NCBI GenBank assembly: GCA_044224515.1
Contig: JBGAKH010000015.1
Span: forward strand, 21,773 to 85,772
Length of the DNA stretch: 64,000 nt
Origin: JBBATK01 sp044224515
GTDB taxonomy: Bacteria > Bacteroidota > Ignavibacteria > Kapaibacteriales > NICIL-2
Direction of reading: 5' to 3'
Position numbers and translations under genes: made by a program. Shown piece after piece: positions 53,139 to 62,013 of this stretch (position 1 is the first letter of the stretch; the number at the start of each line of letters is the position of its first letter). Under the pieces are notes generated by a model. It ran no database searches, was not told where the DNA came from, and saw only the letters and a list, made by a program, of their open reading frames with translations.

Positions 53139-53459
53139 ATTATCTGCCTGAGTCTCATCCCTAGCACCACTCACGAGCAACATGCGTTGAGCATCTAATG
53201 ATATTGAAGTAGCTCTCCCATGGTAGTGTTGCTGTAGCCTGTGTGATTATGACGAGAGAGCTATGACTTGCTGTATAGTAACGGAAGTTTTCATCTTCCT
53301 GCGTGAGTGGAAGTACACACTCGATAGTACCGTGTGTAGGGCGATCGACTGACTATGGTTCAGTTGCGCTTCGCCTTGAACAGAATTGACACGACGGTGT
53401 CCACTCCTAGATGAGTGTGGTGCGCGAGATGAGTGAGACGAGGCGTGAAGTGGAGAGTC
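53139..53459. other. Convergent intergenic stretch
   Basis: About 320 bp between the terminator and the aminotransferase stop codon. No gene or structured element recognised. Confidence 0.4.
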
Positions 53460-54644
53460 TTAAGTTTTGAGACTATGCACTAAGTCAGCGATGCGTTGAA
53501 CGCCTTTGCGTATGTCATCATCGCAGGCTGCGAAAGAGATACGGATATATCCGTCGGCACCGAAGGCTTCGCCGGGTACGGCGGCGCAGTAATGTCGCTC
53601 GAGCAAACGTTCGCAAAAGGCATGGGAGCTTGGCAGCTCGGCATTGAGCACTTGGCGACAGTCGATCCACAAATAAAAAGCGCCGTCGGGCTGCAAAAAG
53701 TGAACGCCCCCGATTGCATTCACAAGTCCACAAACCAATTCCCGACGACGCCCAAATTCTTGTCGCATATGTTCCACATCCGCTGCAGCATCTCGAACGG
53801 CAGCCAGCGCAGCGCGCTGGGCTATAGAAGAGGCATTCGATGTGTCTTGAGATTGTACCTTCGCAGCTTGTGCGAATACCTCCGGGGGTGCATGCATAAA
53901 GCCTACTCTCCAACCGGTCATCGCATACGCTTTGGAACAACCGTTCACCGTGATTACACGATGCGCTATCGATTCAATGGCGCCCGGACTAAAGTGTTCG
54001 ACCGCACCATAATGAATCTTTTCATAGATCTCGTCGCTAATAATGTAGCAATCGTGATCCGCAAGAACCGCAGCCAAGGCTTCGAATTCCTGTCGTGTGT
54101 ACATCATACCCGTCGGATTCGACGGCGAATTGAATATCACACACTTCGTCTTACTATTAAGCGAAGAGCGCAGTTGCTCCACACTCAGTTTGAAACGCGT
54201 CCCTGCGTCTGTCGGAACGATCACTGCTTTCGCTTCCGTTAGAGTCACCATCGCCGGGTAACTAACCCAGTATGGCGCAGTGATCAATACCTCGTCACCA
54301 TCGTTACAAATGGCAGAGAGCGCGTTCATAATGCTCTGCTTCGCACCACTGGAAACCAGTACGTTCGCAGCCTTTGCATCTTTGATGGCATTCTCGGTGC
54401 GAAACTTCTCCGCAACGAGTTCGCGCAACTCAATAATTCCGTTTGAATCGGTGTAGTGACTGAAATCCTGTTGGATCGCCTCTATGGCCGCATGCTTTGC
54501 ACAGGCTGGCGTTGGAAAGTCAGGCTCCCCCGTTGCAAGTGAAACAACGTCATCCCCTTGTTGTTTCATTCGCTTCGCGCGCGCAGCTATAGCCAGAGTT
54601 TGTGACTCCGATGCAGCTAAAACACGTCGCGATAGACTCTGCAT
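53460..54644 (-). CDS. aspC: Aspartate-type aminotransferase (class I, subgroup Ib)
   Basis: 394 aa from ATG 54644; an in-frame TTG lies 2 codons upstream. Fold-type I PLP enzyme with VVSLATGEPDFPTPACAKHA, the turn HYTDSNGIIELRELV, the substrate/cofactor region CVIFNSPSNPTGMMYTRQE, the PLP-pairing Asp and Tyr in YIISDEIYEKIHYG, the Schiff-base Lys in VNGCSKAYAMTGWRVGF and the carboxylate-binding Arg in GYIRISFA. This is the pattern of Ib aspartate/prephenate aminotransferases, which move amino groups between aspartate and 2-oxoglutarate. Specificity for prephenate or tyrosine cannot be excluded. Monocistronic, between two exported-protein genes on opposite sides. Confidence 0.92.
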   Translation of the reverse strand: MQSLSRRVLAASESQTLAIAARAKRMKQQGDDVVSLATGEPDFPTPACAKHAAIEAIQQDFSHYTDSNGIIELRELVAEKFRTENAIKDAKAANVLVSSGAKQSIMNALSAICNDGDEVLITAPYWVSYPAMVTLTEAKAVIVPTDAGTRFKLSVEQLRSSLNSKTKCVIFNSPSNPTGMMYTRQEFEALAAVLADHDCYIISDEIYEKIHYGAVEHFSPGAIESIAHRVITVNGCSKAYAMTGWRVGFMHAPPEVFAQAAKVQSQDTSNASSIAQRAALAAVRDAAADVEHMRQEFGRRRELVCGLVNAIGGVHFLQPDGAFYLWIDCRQVLNAELPSSHAFCERLLERHYCAAVPGEAFGADGYIRISFAACDDDIRKGVQRIADLVHSLKT

Positions 54645-54811
54645 GACCAACGTTGAAAGTTCAGCTAATCGCCATATACCAAAACCTCATTCCCGAATAA
54701 ACGGCATCAACAATTTCCCTCGCAGTCAAAGAACCAAACTTGTCAGATCGACAATCTCTTTGCTTGCATTGCTGACGATCTTGAGGTGCAGCACCAGCGT
54801 GTTCATTCAAT

Positions 54812-56971
54812 TTAGTGCGCAACGACGAACCTGGAGAAATAGATTTTTTCCCCAACCCGCAGACGCACGATGTACCAACCGTCGCTAAACTGTGAACTCT
54901 GTAGTGCGTGTTCGTATTCGCCTGCTTCCATGCGTGCATTTTGCGACACACAGACAATGCGACCTTGAGCATCACTGATATCAATTGTTAGAGGTCCGGC
55001 TGTTTCGCAACGATAGTGAATTCGAAGTGGTTCTGCATTCGTGATGGGATTGGGACTCAGGCTAAGAATATCCGGACGAGATTGCGCTTCTGAGACAAAC
55101 ACGGGTATCTCGCTTGCGACACGTTCGCAGAGAATGGTTTGGTCTTCATCGATAACCACCTTGTGAGGAACAAAGGGAACGCGTATGCGCAAGTGCTGAA
55201 GTGCAGCGGTATTCATAAAGGTTGTATCAAAAACCGCAGGCGAGTAATTGTCATAGATGCGCAACGGCACAGGCATAACAAAAAGGTCCGGTGTGCCGGT
55301 CATAGTGGTACTCTGCATAAAGCTCAGATCAAGGTCATAACTCTCATCTACTTTGGTAACGGAATCAAGAGCGATCTCATATTTCGGATGGCCGCGGTAG
55401 TATAGCCATTGAGTAAAAAACGTACGCAAAGGTACACGCGGATTGGCAACCTCTGTTTCTAGGAAACTCAACATGTCTTCCGTTTCGATGGATTTCTGGC
55501 TGAAATGCGTGAAGTACTTTTTCATCACCCGGAAATAGGTGCTGTCCCCTACCAGATTTCTCAACATCCAATACACCCATCCACCTTTCACGTAGGTAGT
55601 TCCTGTATTAAACAGCATGTTGATGTCGATGCCGTACACCGGAGGCTGCGACACAGCCATGTCACCACGGAAATAAAACCGATCGCGCATATAGCGGAAG
55701 TACTCGCGCGCCGCTTGCATACCAAGACTTCGTTCTTTCCAGAGGAATTCGCCAAAGGTTGCACCGCCTTCGTTCAGCCAGATGTCTTTCCAACTTGCGC
55801 AGGTCACGATATCTCCGGTCCATTGGTGCATGAGCTCGTGTGCAATGACCGACTCCCAGCGATCGGTCAAGCAACGTCTGTGGTGCGTGGTGTTTGTCTG
55901 ATGCTCCATTGAGCCGCCGAAGTATGGTAGCAACAAGGTCTGCGCGTATTTATTAAAGGGGTACTCGCCGTAGTAGTCCGAATGACTGGCCAGCATTTCA
56001 ACTGTCTTGCCTTGCATCCACTCCAGGTTTTGAGCATACGCAATGCTATCGCTCACCCATGCGTACACAGGTGCCGGAACGGAAACGGCAGGATTCGTGA
56101 CTCGTTTGTATGGGTCTCCGTCAAAACGCGTAAACTTCGATGCGGCAGCCATCATAAGATATGTCGCGATCTGCGTTGTGTCTTCAAAGGTATATCGCTC
56201 GAAGCTTTGAGTCCCGCTGTTAATGTCATGAATTGTCAACATGCCGTTTGAACAGACCGTATACCCTTCCGGAACAAGCACCGTGATTCGCGACTGAGCT
56301 TTGTCATAGGGTCGGTCATTACACGGCATCCAAGCTCTGGCAGCCTCGGGCTCACTCTGAGTGTAGCAGAGGTTTGCTCTGACAGTGTCTTCTTGATTTT
56401 GACCCACCGGCATACCTTCGACAACCGAGACAAAACCATTGTAGTCTCCGGGATTGGTTGCGCGGTTTTGGGTGTAGAAGACGTCTACCACAACGATTGC
56501 ACCTTGGTTGTACACCGTATCGAAACTGAGTTGTGTGGTCGCTGCATTTTGGGAAATGCTTGTCTTCTTCATCAACGTTCCGTTGATCTTTACGGAGTCG
56601 ATGAGCAACTGATCCGCATCAAATTCAATGTGCTGGGTTTGCGCTGAGTCAATGCGGATGGTCATTCGATTGACACCGCTGTAACGACGATTGATGCCAC
56701 TCAGCAAAGTCTGAGAAAGAGGGATTCGCCAGTCCATTGTTAGGTCGTACGACAAGACGTCATAGTTACGTCGCTCTATTGCCGAAGTTATGCCACCCAG
56801 AACTCGAGCTGCCGAATGCTTCGAACAAAGCATCGAGGGTTGCGGATCTGGCTTGTTTTCCAGTTGGAGAAAATCCGGCATGTGCTGCGCACCCAAACTG
56901 CTCAAAGCAACGAACCATAGGGCGAATGGTATCAGTACATTGCGACGAATTGAGAAATCAAGATTCTTCAT
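54812..56971 (-). CDS. Secreted M1-family zinc aminopeptidase with T9SS tail
   Basis: 719 aa. Signal peptide NVLIPFALWFVALSSLGAQ. M1 landmarks: GSMEH at 353-357 (the GAMEN exopeptidase box, altered), zinc site HELMH at 378-382 with the third ligand Glu at 401 in LNEGGATFGEF, exactly HExxH-x18-E. An N-terminal beta-domain (about 65-280) precedes it and a helical domain with YVKGGWVYWMLRNLVGD follows. The last 85 residues are a Por-type sorting domain (LSLSPNPITNAEPLRIHYRC, SQFSDGWYIVRLRVGEKIYF). It should trim peptides from their N-termini outside the cell. The Asn-to-His change at the end of GAMEN may alter N-terminus recognition. Confidence 0.93.
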   Translation of the reverse strand: MKNLDFSIRRNVLIPFALWFVALSSLGAQHMPDFLQLENKPDPQPSMLCSKHSAARVLGGITSAIERRNYDVLSYDLTMDWRIPLSQTLLSGINRRYSGVNRMTIRIDSAQTQHIEFDADQLLIDSVKINGTLMKKTSISQNAATTQLSFDTVYNQGAIVVVDVFYTQNRATNPGDYNGFVSVVEGMPVGQNQEDTVRANLCYTQSEPEAARAWMPCNDRPYDKAQSRITVLVPEGYTVCSNGMLTIHDINSGTQSFERYTFEDTTQIATYLMMAAASKFTRFDGDPYKRVTNPAVSVPAPVYAWVSDSIAYAQNLEWMQGKTVEMLASHSDYYGEYPFNKYAQTLLLPYFGGSMEHQTNTTHHRRCLTDRWESVIAHELMHQWTGDIVTCASWKDIWLNEGGATFGEFLWKERSLGMQAAREYFRYMRDRFYFRGDMAVSQPPVYGIDINMLFNTGTTYVKGGWVYWMLRNLVGDSTYFRVMKKYFTHFSQKSIETEDMLSFLETEVANPRVPLRTFFTQWLYYRGHPKYEIALDSVTKVDESYDLDLSFMQSTTMTGTPDLFVMPVPLRIYDNYSPAVFDTTFMNTAALQHLRIRVPFVPHKVVIDEDQTILCERVASEIPVFVSEAQSRPDILSLSPNPITNAEPLRIHYRCETAGPLTIDISDAQGRIVCVSQNARMEAGEYEHALQSSQFSDGWYIVRLRVGEKIYFSRFVVAH

Positions 56972-57143
56972 ACGATTAGCTACTTAAAAATGAAATTCCA
57001 ACTGTGGTGATGACTCGACGCAATGCAAAGTTGCTATAGCGCCCTCTCTCGAATCCAACGTTTCAAATGCTTCACTCTTTTGCGTCCGCACTATTCAAAA
57101 CAGAGCTCATCACTAGACAGGGTCAGACACGAGAGCGCATCCG

Positions 57144-57590
57144 CTAGTGTTCCGAACTATCAACACCGCCCTGCACCAATGGTTTCCGCTGCGCCGTGGT
57201 TTTGACAAGTCTGACACCCGCTAACGTGCCGTAAATCAAAGCGCAAAGTCCACTTTCGGCCACAAGCAATACTTCCAGTGACGGACGCTGCCCGTTGGCA
57301 AAAGAACTGATCGCCACAAAAAGCGAAGCGCCGTTGGCGATGACCAAGACAAGCATGATACCCACTACAGCTTGCAGGGCCTGAAAGGAATGACGTTTGG
57401 AGGCACTAAAAACTGCGTAGGCAAACAAGACCAAACCGCAGAACAAAGGGTTCAAAAAAGCCCAAGAATGGACAGTAGGGGCGATTTTCTGCATGAGAGG
57501 GATGTTCAGCGAGGCCACTTTCGTGGAGGAAAATCCGTATCCCCCCACGATGAGCATGATAAAACTTAAAAACATTGCCAGACTGGTCAT
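57144..57590 (-). CDS. Small four-helix membrane protein, unknown function
   Basis: 148 aa. Four hydrophobic stretches: LAMFLSFIMLIVGGYGF, WAFLNPLFCGLVLFAYAVF, ALQAVVGIMLVLVIANGASL and LLVAESGLCALIYGTLAGV. The short polar C-terminus ends GGVDSSEH. No family recognised. The upstream region is divergent with the thioredoxin-like lipoprotein gene, about 95 bp start to start. Confidence 0.65.
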   Translation of the reverse strand: MTSLAMFLSFIMLIVGGYGFSSTKVASLNIPLMQKIAPTVHSWAFLNPLFCGLVLFAYAVFSASKRHSFQALQAVVGIMLVLVIANGASLFVAISSFANGQRPSLEVLLVAESGLCALIYGTLAGVRLVKTTAQRKPLVQGGVDSSEH

Positions 57591-57685
57591 GGAATCTTGC
57601 TTATTCGTTGGATTTCAAATATAGGCATTGTATTTTGGCAAGGTTCGTCATTCATTTGCTTCACCCATTTTTTAAGGATCCCAAC

Positions 57686-58174
57686 GTGAAGATCTTTCGC
57701 CTCGCCCTCGTACTGGCCTTCGCCACAATGGCCATTTCCTGCAATAATGCCACAGAATTCACAGCAGACCAGCTAACCATCAAAGATGTTGTTGCAACAC
57801 CGGGATATGCATGGTTTGGAGACAAAGTAGCTGCCTACAAACCAGGAACGGATGCTGTTACTACGATCAAGAACTCGTACGCAAGCGATCCCTTCAGCAC
57901 CATTATCTACGTTAACCCGAGCTGTAGCTGCAACGGCACACAGTTCCACTTTCCGGATCTTGTGGCAACCTTGCGTGCAGCAGGCATTCCCGATTCTACC
58001 GTGACAATTTTCTCCATGCGCAATGCGCAAACCAAGCAACCCTACAGCGACAAATACCCGGTCAGCGCTCTGCCGACCTTCTACTTTGTACGCCAATCAA
58101 CGAAGGTGTTGTCGGTTGTTCCGGTTGATGGCACCTCAAGTGGCATTGACTCCTTGCTGGCAAAACAACTCTAA
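57686..58174 (+). CDS. Thioredoxin-like lipoprotein with CSC motif
   Basis: 162 aa from a GTG at 57686, chosen because TAAGGA stands just upstream and the codon opens a lipoprotein leader (VKIFRLALVLAFATMAISC); the frame extends to ATG 57575 but that would bury the leader and overlap the divergent gene. The mature domain shows thioredoxin-fold features: STIIYVNPSCSCNGTQFHFP with a C-x-C in place of CxxC, IPDSTVTIFSMRNA, and a cis-Pro loop SALPTFYFVRQ. A C-x-C active site is known in some isomerase-type thioredoxin relatives. Likely a periplasm-facing disulfide or thiol enzyme, though the reaction is inferred. Confidence 0.75.
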   Translation: MKIFRLALVLAFATMAISCNNATEFTADQLTIKDVVATPGYAWFGDKVAAYKPGTDAVTTIKNSYASDPFSTIIYVNPSCSCNGTQFHFPDLVATLRAAGIPDSTVTIFSMRNAQTKQPYSDKYPVSALPTFYFVRQSTKVLSVVPVDGTSSGIDSLLAKQL

Positions 58175-58219
58175 TCAGTAGCTCGAGCAGACTTAACAAC
58201 GAGCTTGAGAGAAATATGT

Positions 58220-58258
58220 AGGGGCTTAACGCTACGCGTTAAGCCCCTTGTTATTTTC
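58220..58258 (+). terminator. Intrinsic terminator of the thioredoxin-like gene
   Basis: AGGGGCTTAACGC and GCGTTAAGCCCCT form a perfect 13-bp stem with loop TAC, followed by TGTTATTTTC. Confidence 0.9.
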
Positions 58259-58301
58259 GTTTGTTGGACACCGCACTTATTCATACTACGAACGTTGCGT
58301 C

Positions 58302-58709
58302 ATGGCATATTGGCTTGTAAAATCGGATCCGGAAGCATACTCATTTCAGGATTTGCTTCGCGACAAGAAAACAGAGTGGACCGGCGTACGGAATTACGCA
58401 GCACGACTGCACTTGTTGGCCATGGCGAAAGGTGACCAAGTCCTCGTCTACCACAGCAATACCGACAAAGCCGTGGTCGGCTCCTGTGTCGTCTCCAAGA
58501 CAGCATTCCCCGATACCACTGCCGAGTCCGGAGACTGGGTTGCCGTTGAGCTCAAGTCTCCTAAAAGTGTCAAGAATATGGTCAGCTTGGTCGAGATGAA
58601 AAAGATCCCGGCTTTGCAGAATATAGGACTCATAAAAATTGGTCGCCTCTCCGTCATGCCGCTCAGCGACGAAGAGTACAGCATCATTATGAAAATGGCT
58701 GAGGCTTGA
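58302..58709 (+). CDS. EVE-domain protein
   Basis: 135 aa from ATG 58302; an upstream in-frame start at 58248 lies inside the terminator stem. The protein is one EVE domain: MAYWLVKSDPEAYSFQDLLR, TEWTGVRNYAARLHLLAMAK, GDQVLVYHSN and VVGSCVVSKTAFPD. EVE domains share the PUA/YTH-like fold and bind modified bases in DNA or RNA; the family includes thymocyte nuclear protein 1. It stands alone with no restriction or modification gene near it, so a housekeeping RNA-related role is as likely as defence. Confidence 0.92.
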   Translation: MAYWLVKSDPEAYSFQDLLRDKKTEWTGVRNYAARLHLLAMAKGDQVLVYHSNTDKAVVGSCVVSKTAFPDTTAESGDWVAVELKSPKSVKNMVSLVEMKKIPALQNIGLIKIGRLSVMPLSDEEYSIIMKMAEA

Positions 58710-58829
58710 CGTACGAGTTGTTATTCTGTCTGAACCAGGATTGTTGTGTCAGTTCTCTGCGATTGATGCCAGGGACATCGTTCCATCGCTGACCAATACT
58801 CACGCCTTAGGTTGTTCTTGTGGTATGTG

Positions 58830-58926
58830 CGATGCCTCCGGCATCGTATTCGCGTTGGTTCGGGCTTTCCTAGGGTCTGCGCTTCGCTCCGACTCTAGGC
58901 TAGGATGTGGGATGCCTCCGGCATCC
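58830..58926. repeat. Paired-palindrome repeats, cluster 3, first unit
   Basis: P variant (CGATGCC...GGCATCG) at 58830-58846, H at 58869-58899 and P at 58910-58926. The H interior here reads TCTGCGCTTCGCTCCGA instead of TCTTCGCTTCGCGATGA, and one arm has GACTCTAGG, breaking a pair. Confidence 0.88.
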
Positions 58927-59035
58927 TTTGAACGAGTGTCTGCTTGATTCACATCATTGCATCTCATGCTGCGCTTGGATCCGACGCATAGGGATTCATG
59001 CCGAAAGGCTTCGCATTCATTTTGGTTCGGGCTTT

Positions 59036-59166
59036 CCTAGGGTCTGCGCTTCGCTCCGACCCTAGGCTAGAATGTGGGATGCCTCCGGCATCCGTTGAGC
59101 GAGGCTTTCCCGGAGTCTGCGCTTCGCTCCGACCCTAGGCTAGCATGTGGGATGCCTCCGGCATCC
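59036..59166. repeat. Paired-palindrome repeats, cluster 3, two further H-P units
   Basis: H at 59036-59066 with P at 59077-59093, then a decayed H (CCCGGAGTC...GACCCTAGG) at 59109-59139 with P at 59150-59166. The H-to-P spacer is CTAGAATGTG or CTAGCATGTG, the same length as elsewhere. Lies between the EVE gene and the 3' end of the first propeller gene. Confidence 0.88.
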
Positions 59167-59259
59167 AACGAGCCTGGGTCCGGTGTTTCAAATAGTTGAG
59201 TTAATGGATACCTAAGCGAATCCGCCGTTTCAAAAGGTTCAAGCATACAAGAACATTGC

Positions 59260-61890
59260 CTAATGCAGTACCACTATTCTTGAAGTCAACAAGGTTGAAG
59301 TGCTTCGTGCCACGATAGTATACACACCGTTTGGAAGGGAGCGCATGTCGACCCACCGTTTTTCAACTCCAACACGTTGACTCATTGAGAGCACGCCGAG
59401 TTCATCGTAAACATCAAGATCGAGCCATTGATCTTCGCTGAGATTTTGGATAAACACTCCATCCCGTGTCGGATTTGGAGCGGCGTTGAGATCGGCAATC
59501 TCCATTTCAACCACTCCGGTACCTCCTGTTGTATCTTGTGCTTTCAGGCCGGCCGGACGCCATACAACGATGTTGTTATAAATGTCTAACGCAGCTACTG
59601 CCGCGGAATTGGCGCTCCATCGCAAGTCATGCAAGGACGCTGTGGCTTCGATTGCTCTTTTTTCAAACTTCTGGCGATAGTTCACTAACTCTAAGCGGTC
59701 GGTTGGGTGCACACCGATTGTTGCGTAATAGTCTTTCAATGGACGAAACACAGCATATGTTTCTGTCTCCGTTTTAGTGGGCTTTCCGTTGCCGGTTCGA
59801 AACTCAACGATAGCGCTCGGATAAATATTCAGACACAAAGAATCTGACCCGATAAAGAAGTCGTCGCTCGTACGAGTACTCAATCTCCCTACAGCCTCCA
59901 GCGTTGATAGTTTAATCATCGATACCGAATCCACTGAGCTTAGACACATGTACGTATGCGCATCATTGACGCGCACTCGAACGATGGGCGACCATCCTTT
60001 AATCCACTCGATTGGTGTTTGCGAGCCCACAAGCATTTTATAAACACTACCACCCACTGTGCCCACCAAAATGGTGTCGTTGTTCTTCTGAAAACACAGT
60101 GCGGACGCCTGACCCGGAATGATCCAGCTTTTGTCTAAGGTGTTCGACTTCACATCATAGCGCACCAAGGTGTCTGCATGACTAAAGTAAATATGTGAGG
60201 CATCCGGACTATAGCCGAGATACTGACGTTGACTTGCTGAATCCAACAACAACCGCGGTGCCAGCGTTGTGGCGTCGATAACTGTATACGAGGTATAGAC
60301 TCCGGATGTGTCGGTATGCCCGAGCACGATGGTTTTTCCGTCGGTAGACCAATGACACTGTTGCATGACGGCATACGGTGCACTTGCCAGCACTGTTTGA
60401 GTCTTCAAATCCCAGAGACGTACCGTAGTGCTGTCGACACTCAACACTTGATCTGCACTTGGCGAAATAGCAAAAGACAGAAGTTCAGTCGTCGATTCGC
60501 CCTGCGGAAAACGTCCAACTTTCGCACCGGTAAAACAGTCGAATTTTGTGTACACGGTATCGAGTACAAAGAAGGTGTTTCCGTTCGCGCTGATAAACCA
60601 CTCGTCCGTGCTTTTGAGTGTAGCGATGATGGTCCGTGCCGGCACATCAAGAAATCGGATATTCATGTCTCTGTCGCGTATATACATGACGCGATCACCC
60701 CGAAGGAATCCGAACGAACTTTCATCGCCGGGAATAATATCGTGATTGAAGGGTATGGTATAGGAAAACACACCCTTAAGCGTAATAGTGTTGATCACGG
60801 TGATCATGTTGTCCGGCGTGAGGTATGCTACCAACGTACCATCCGCGTTGGAACAGTTGCCAATAATGGGTCCGGGAACGAATTGTCCGTAAACCTGTGA
60901 GGTCACTTTATCGCGTACGCTGATAGTATCTGTGTAACCAACAAGAACCATGCGGTCCGTACCCTTGACGGTATAGAAGTCACGACAGCCAAAGTTGAGG
61001 GTTACCGATGTAGAGTCGATGGAGCCATCGAGGGCAAGCAAATAGAAACGAGTGGTGTTGTGCTGGATAAACAGCTTCGCGTTGGCATCCCATTTCCCAC
61101 AATAAGGCGGCTGGAAAAAGGCCGACGTAAAAGCCTTCTTTTCAATGTTATAGGCGCGATACAAGAGTGCATAATAGTCTGATGTAAAATCGGGATGCGA
61201 CACTGCCACTTGGTTGTGCTGAAGCAAAACGACCGTTCCGTCGGCAGACCATTGCTCATCTTTCACCACAACCGGTTGGTCACTCACGAATTGGTCGACC
61301 GACTTACCCGGTGAGTAGCGCGTCGAGCCATCCAAAAGCGCTTCTCCACTTATCGTTCGAAACAGATGATAACTCTGATAAGCACCGGTTACGAAACACA
61401 TCTTGCCATCCGGCGAGGTTGTGATAGAGCCCACCGTCTCCGTAAAGCTGCGTGTTAGCACGACATTTTCATTCAACACGTTTACGATATGAATGGTGTT
61501 GGCCGTGGGACAATAGGCTACGTGTGGAATACCATTCAACAGAAACAATCGCAGCACCGCTTTGGTCGACCCAATAGGCTGCGTTGAAACAAAACGTGTG
61601 CTACCAACAAGTTTACCATTGGTGGTTTCCCACATGCGAACTCGAATGACGAAAGTGTCGATATCAACTTGGTCTTTGTTTACTCGCGACACCGCTGCCT
61701 GCACAACGGTGTCACCCGAAGGCGAACTCAACACTGACACATAATTCAGATCTCGATATTTGAGCCACTCGGCTTTATGCCAAAAACTATAAATGTGACG
61801 CAGCGTATCGTTCTCAGTCGCCGAAGCCATTAGAGTACACGAGGCAAGCAAGGCAGTCAGAATAAGTGCCGCGGTGAAAAAGCGTTTCAT
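59260..61890 (-). CDS. Secreted WD40-like propeller protein with T9SS tail
   Basis: 876 aa. Signal peptide (FFTAALILTALLASCTLMASA). Residues about 45-790 are a long run of WD40/YVTN-like blades: SVLSSPSGDTVVQAAVS, TSPDGKMCFVTGAYQS, SADGTVVLLQHNQV, ISPSADQVLSVDSTTVRLWD, WSTDGKTIVLGHTDTS, YSPDASHIYFSHADTLVRYD, WSANSAAVAALDIYNNIVVW. This is enough for two propellers. The last 75 residues are a Por-type sorting domain (DLNAAPNPTRDGVFIQNLS, DVYDELGVLSMSQR, SLPNGVYTIVARS). Propellers of this kind bind proteins or glycans; no enzymatic function is visible. It is followed (in transcription order it is preceded) by a paralogue ending 124 bp upstream. Confidence 0.88.
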   Translation of the reverse strand: MKRFFTAALILTALLASCTLMASATENDTLRHIYSFWHKAEWLKYRDLNYVSVLSSPSGDTVVQAAVSRVNKDQVDIDTFVIRVRMWETTNGKLVGSTRFVSTQPIGSTKAVLRLFLLNGIPHVAYCPTANTIHIVNVLNENVVLTRSFTETVGSITTSPDGKMCFVTGAYQSYHLFRTISGEALLDGSTRYSPGKSVDQFVSDQPVVVKDEQWSADGTVVLLQHNQVAVSHPDFTSDYYALLYRAYNIEKKAFTSAFFQPPYCGKWDANAKLFIQHNTTRFYLLALDGSIDSTSVTLNFGCRDFYTVKGTDRMVLVGYTDTISVRDKVTSQVYGQFVPGPIIGNCSNADGTLVAYLTPDNMITVINTITLKGVFSYTIPFNHDIIPGDESSFGFLRGDRVMYIRDRDMNIRFLDVPARTIIATLKSTDEWFISANGNTFFVLDTVYTKFDCFTGAKVGRFPQGESTTELLSFAISPSADQVLSVDSTTVRLWDLKTQTVLASAPYAVMQQCHWSTDGKTIVLGHTDTSGVYTSYTVIDATTLAPRLLLDSASQRQYLGYSPDASHIYFSHADTLVRYDVKSNTLDKSWIIPGQASALCFQKNNDTILVGTVGGSVYKMLVGSQTPIEWIKGWSPIVRVRVNDAHTYMCLSSVDSVSMIKLSTLEAVGRLSTRTSDDFFIGSDSLCLNIYPSAIVEFRTGNGKPTKTETETYAVFRPLKDYYATIGVHPTDRLELVNYRQKFEKRAIEATASLHDLRWSANSAAVAALDIYNNIVVWRPAGLKAQDTTGGTGVVEMEIADLNAAPNPTRDGVFIQNLSEDQWLDLDVYDELGVLSMSQRVGVEKRWVDMRSLPNGVYTIVARSTSTLLTSRIVVLH

Positions 61891-62013
61891 GAAACGATCC
61901 TCTCGATGAAGATGATGGTGATAACTATGGTGACGTAGTATAAACCGAAATGGAGAACACGGTGTTTATCATGATACAGCAGCTATCTCGATGGTTCGGT
62001 ACTCTACACGATC

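Noticed and set aside
57575..57685. Longer thioredoxin-like protein starting at ATG 57575
   Set aside because: It would overlap the divergent membrane protein gene and hide a clear lipoprotein leader that begins at GTG 57686.
58302..58709. EVE-domain gene as part of a defence island
   Set aside because: EVE domains can accompany modification-dependent restriction, but no nuclease, methyltransferase or mobile element is nearby.
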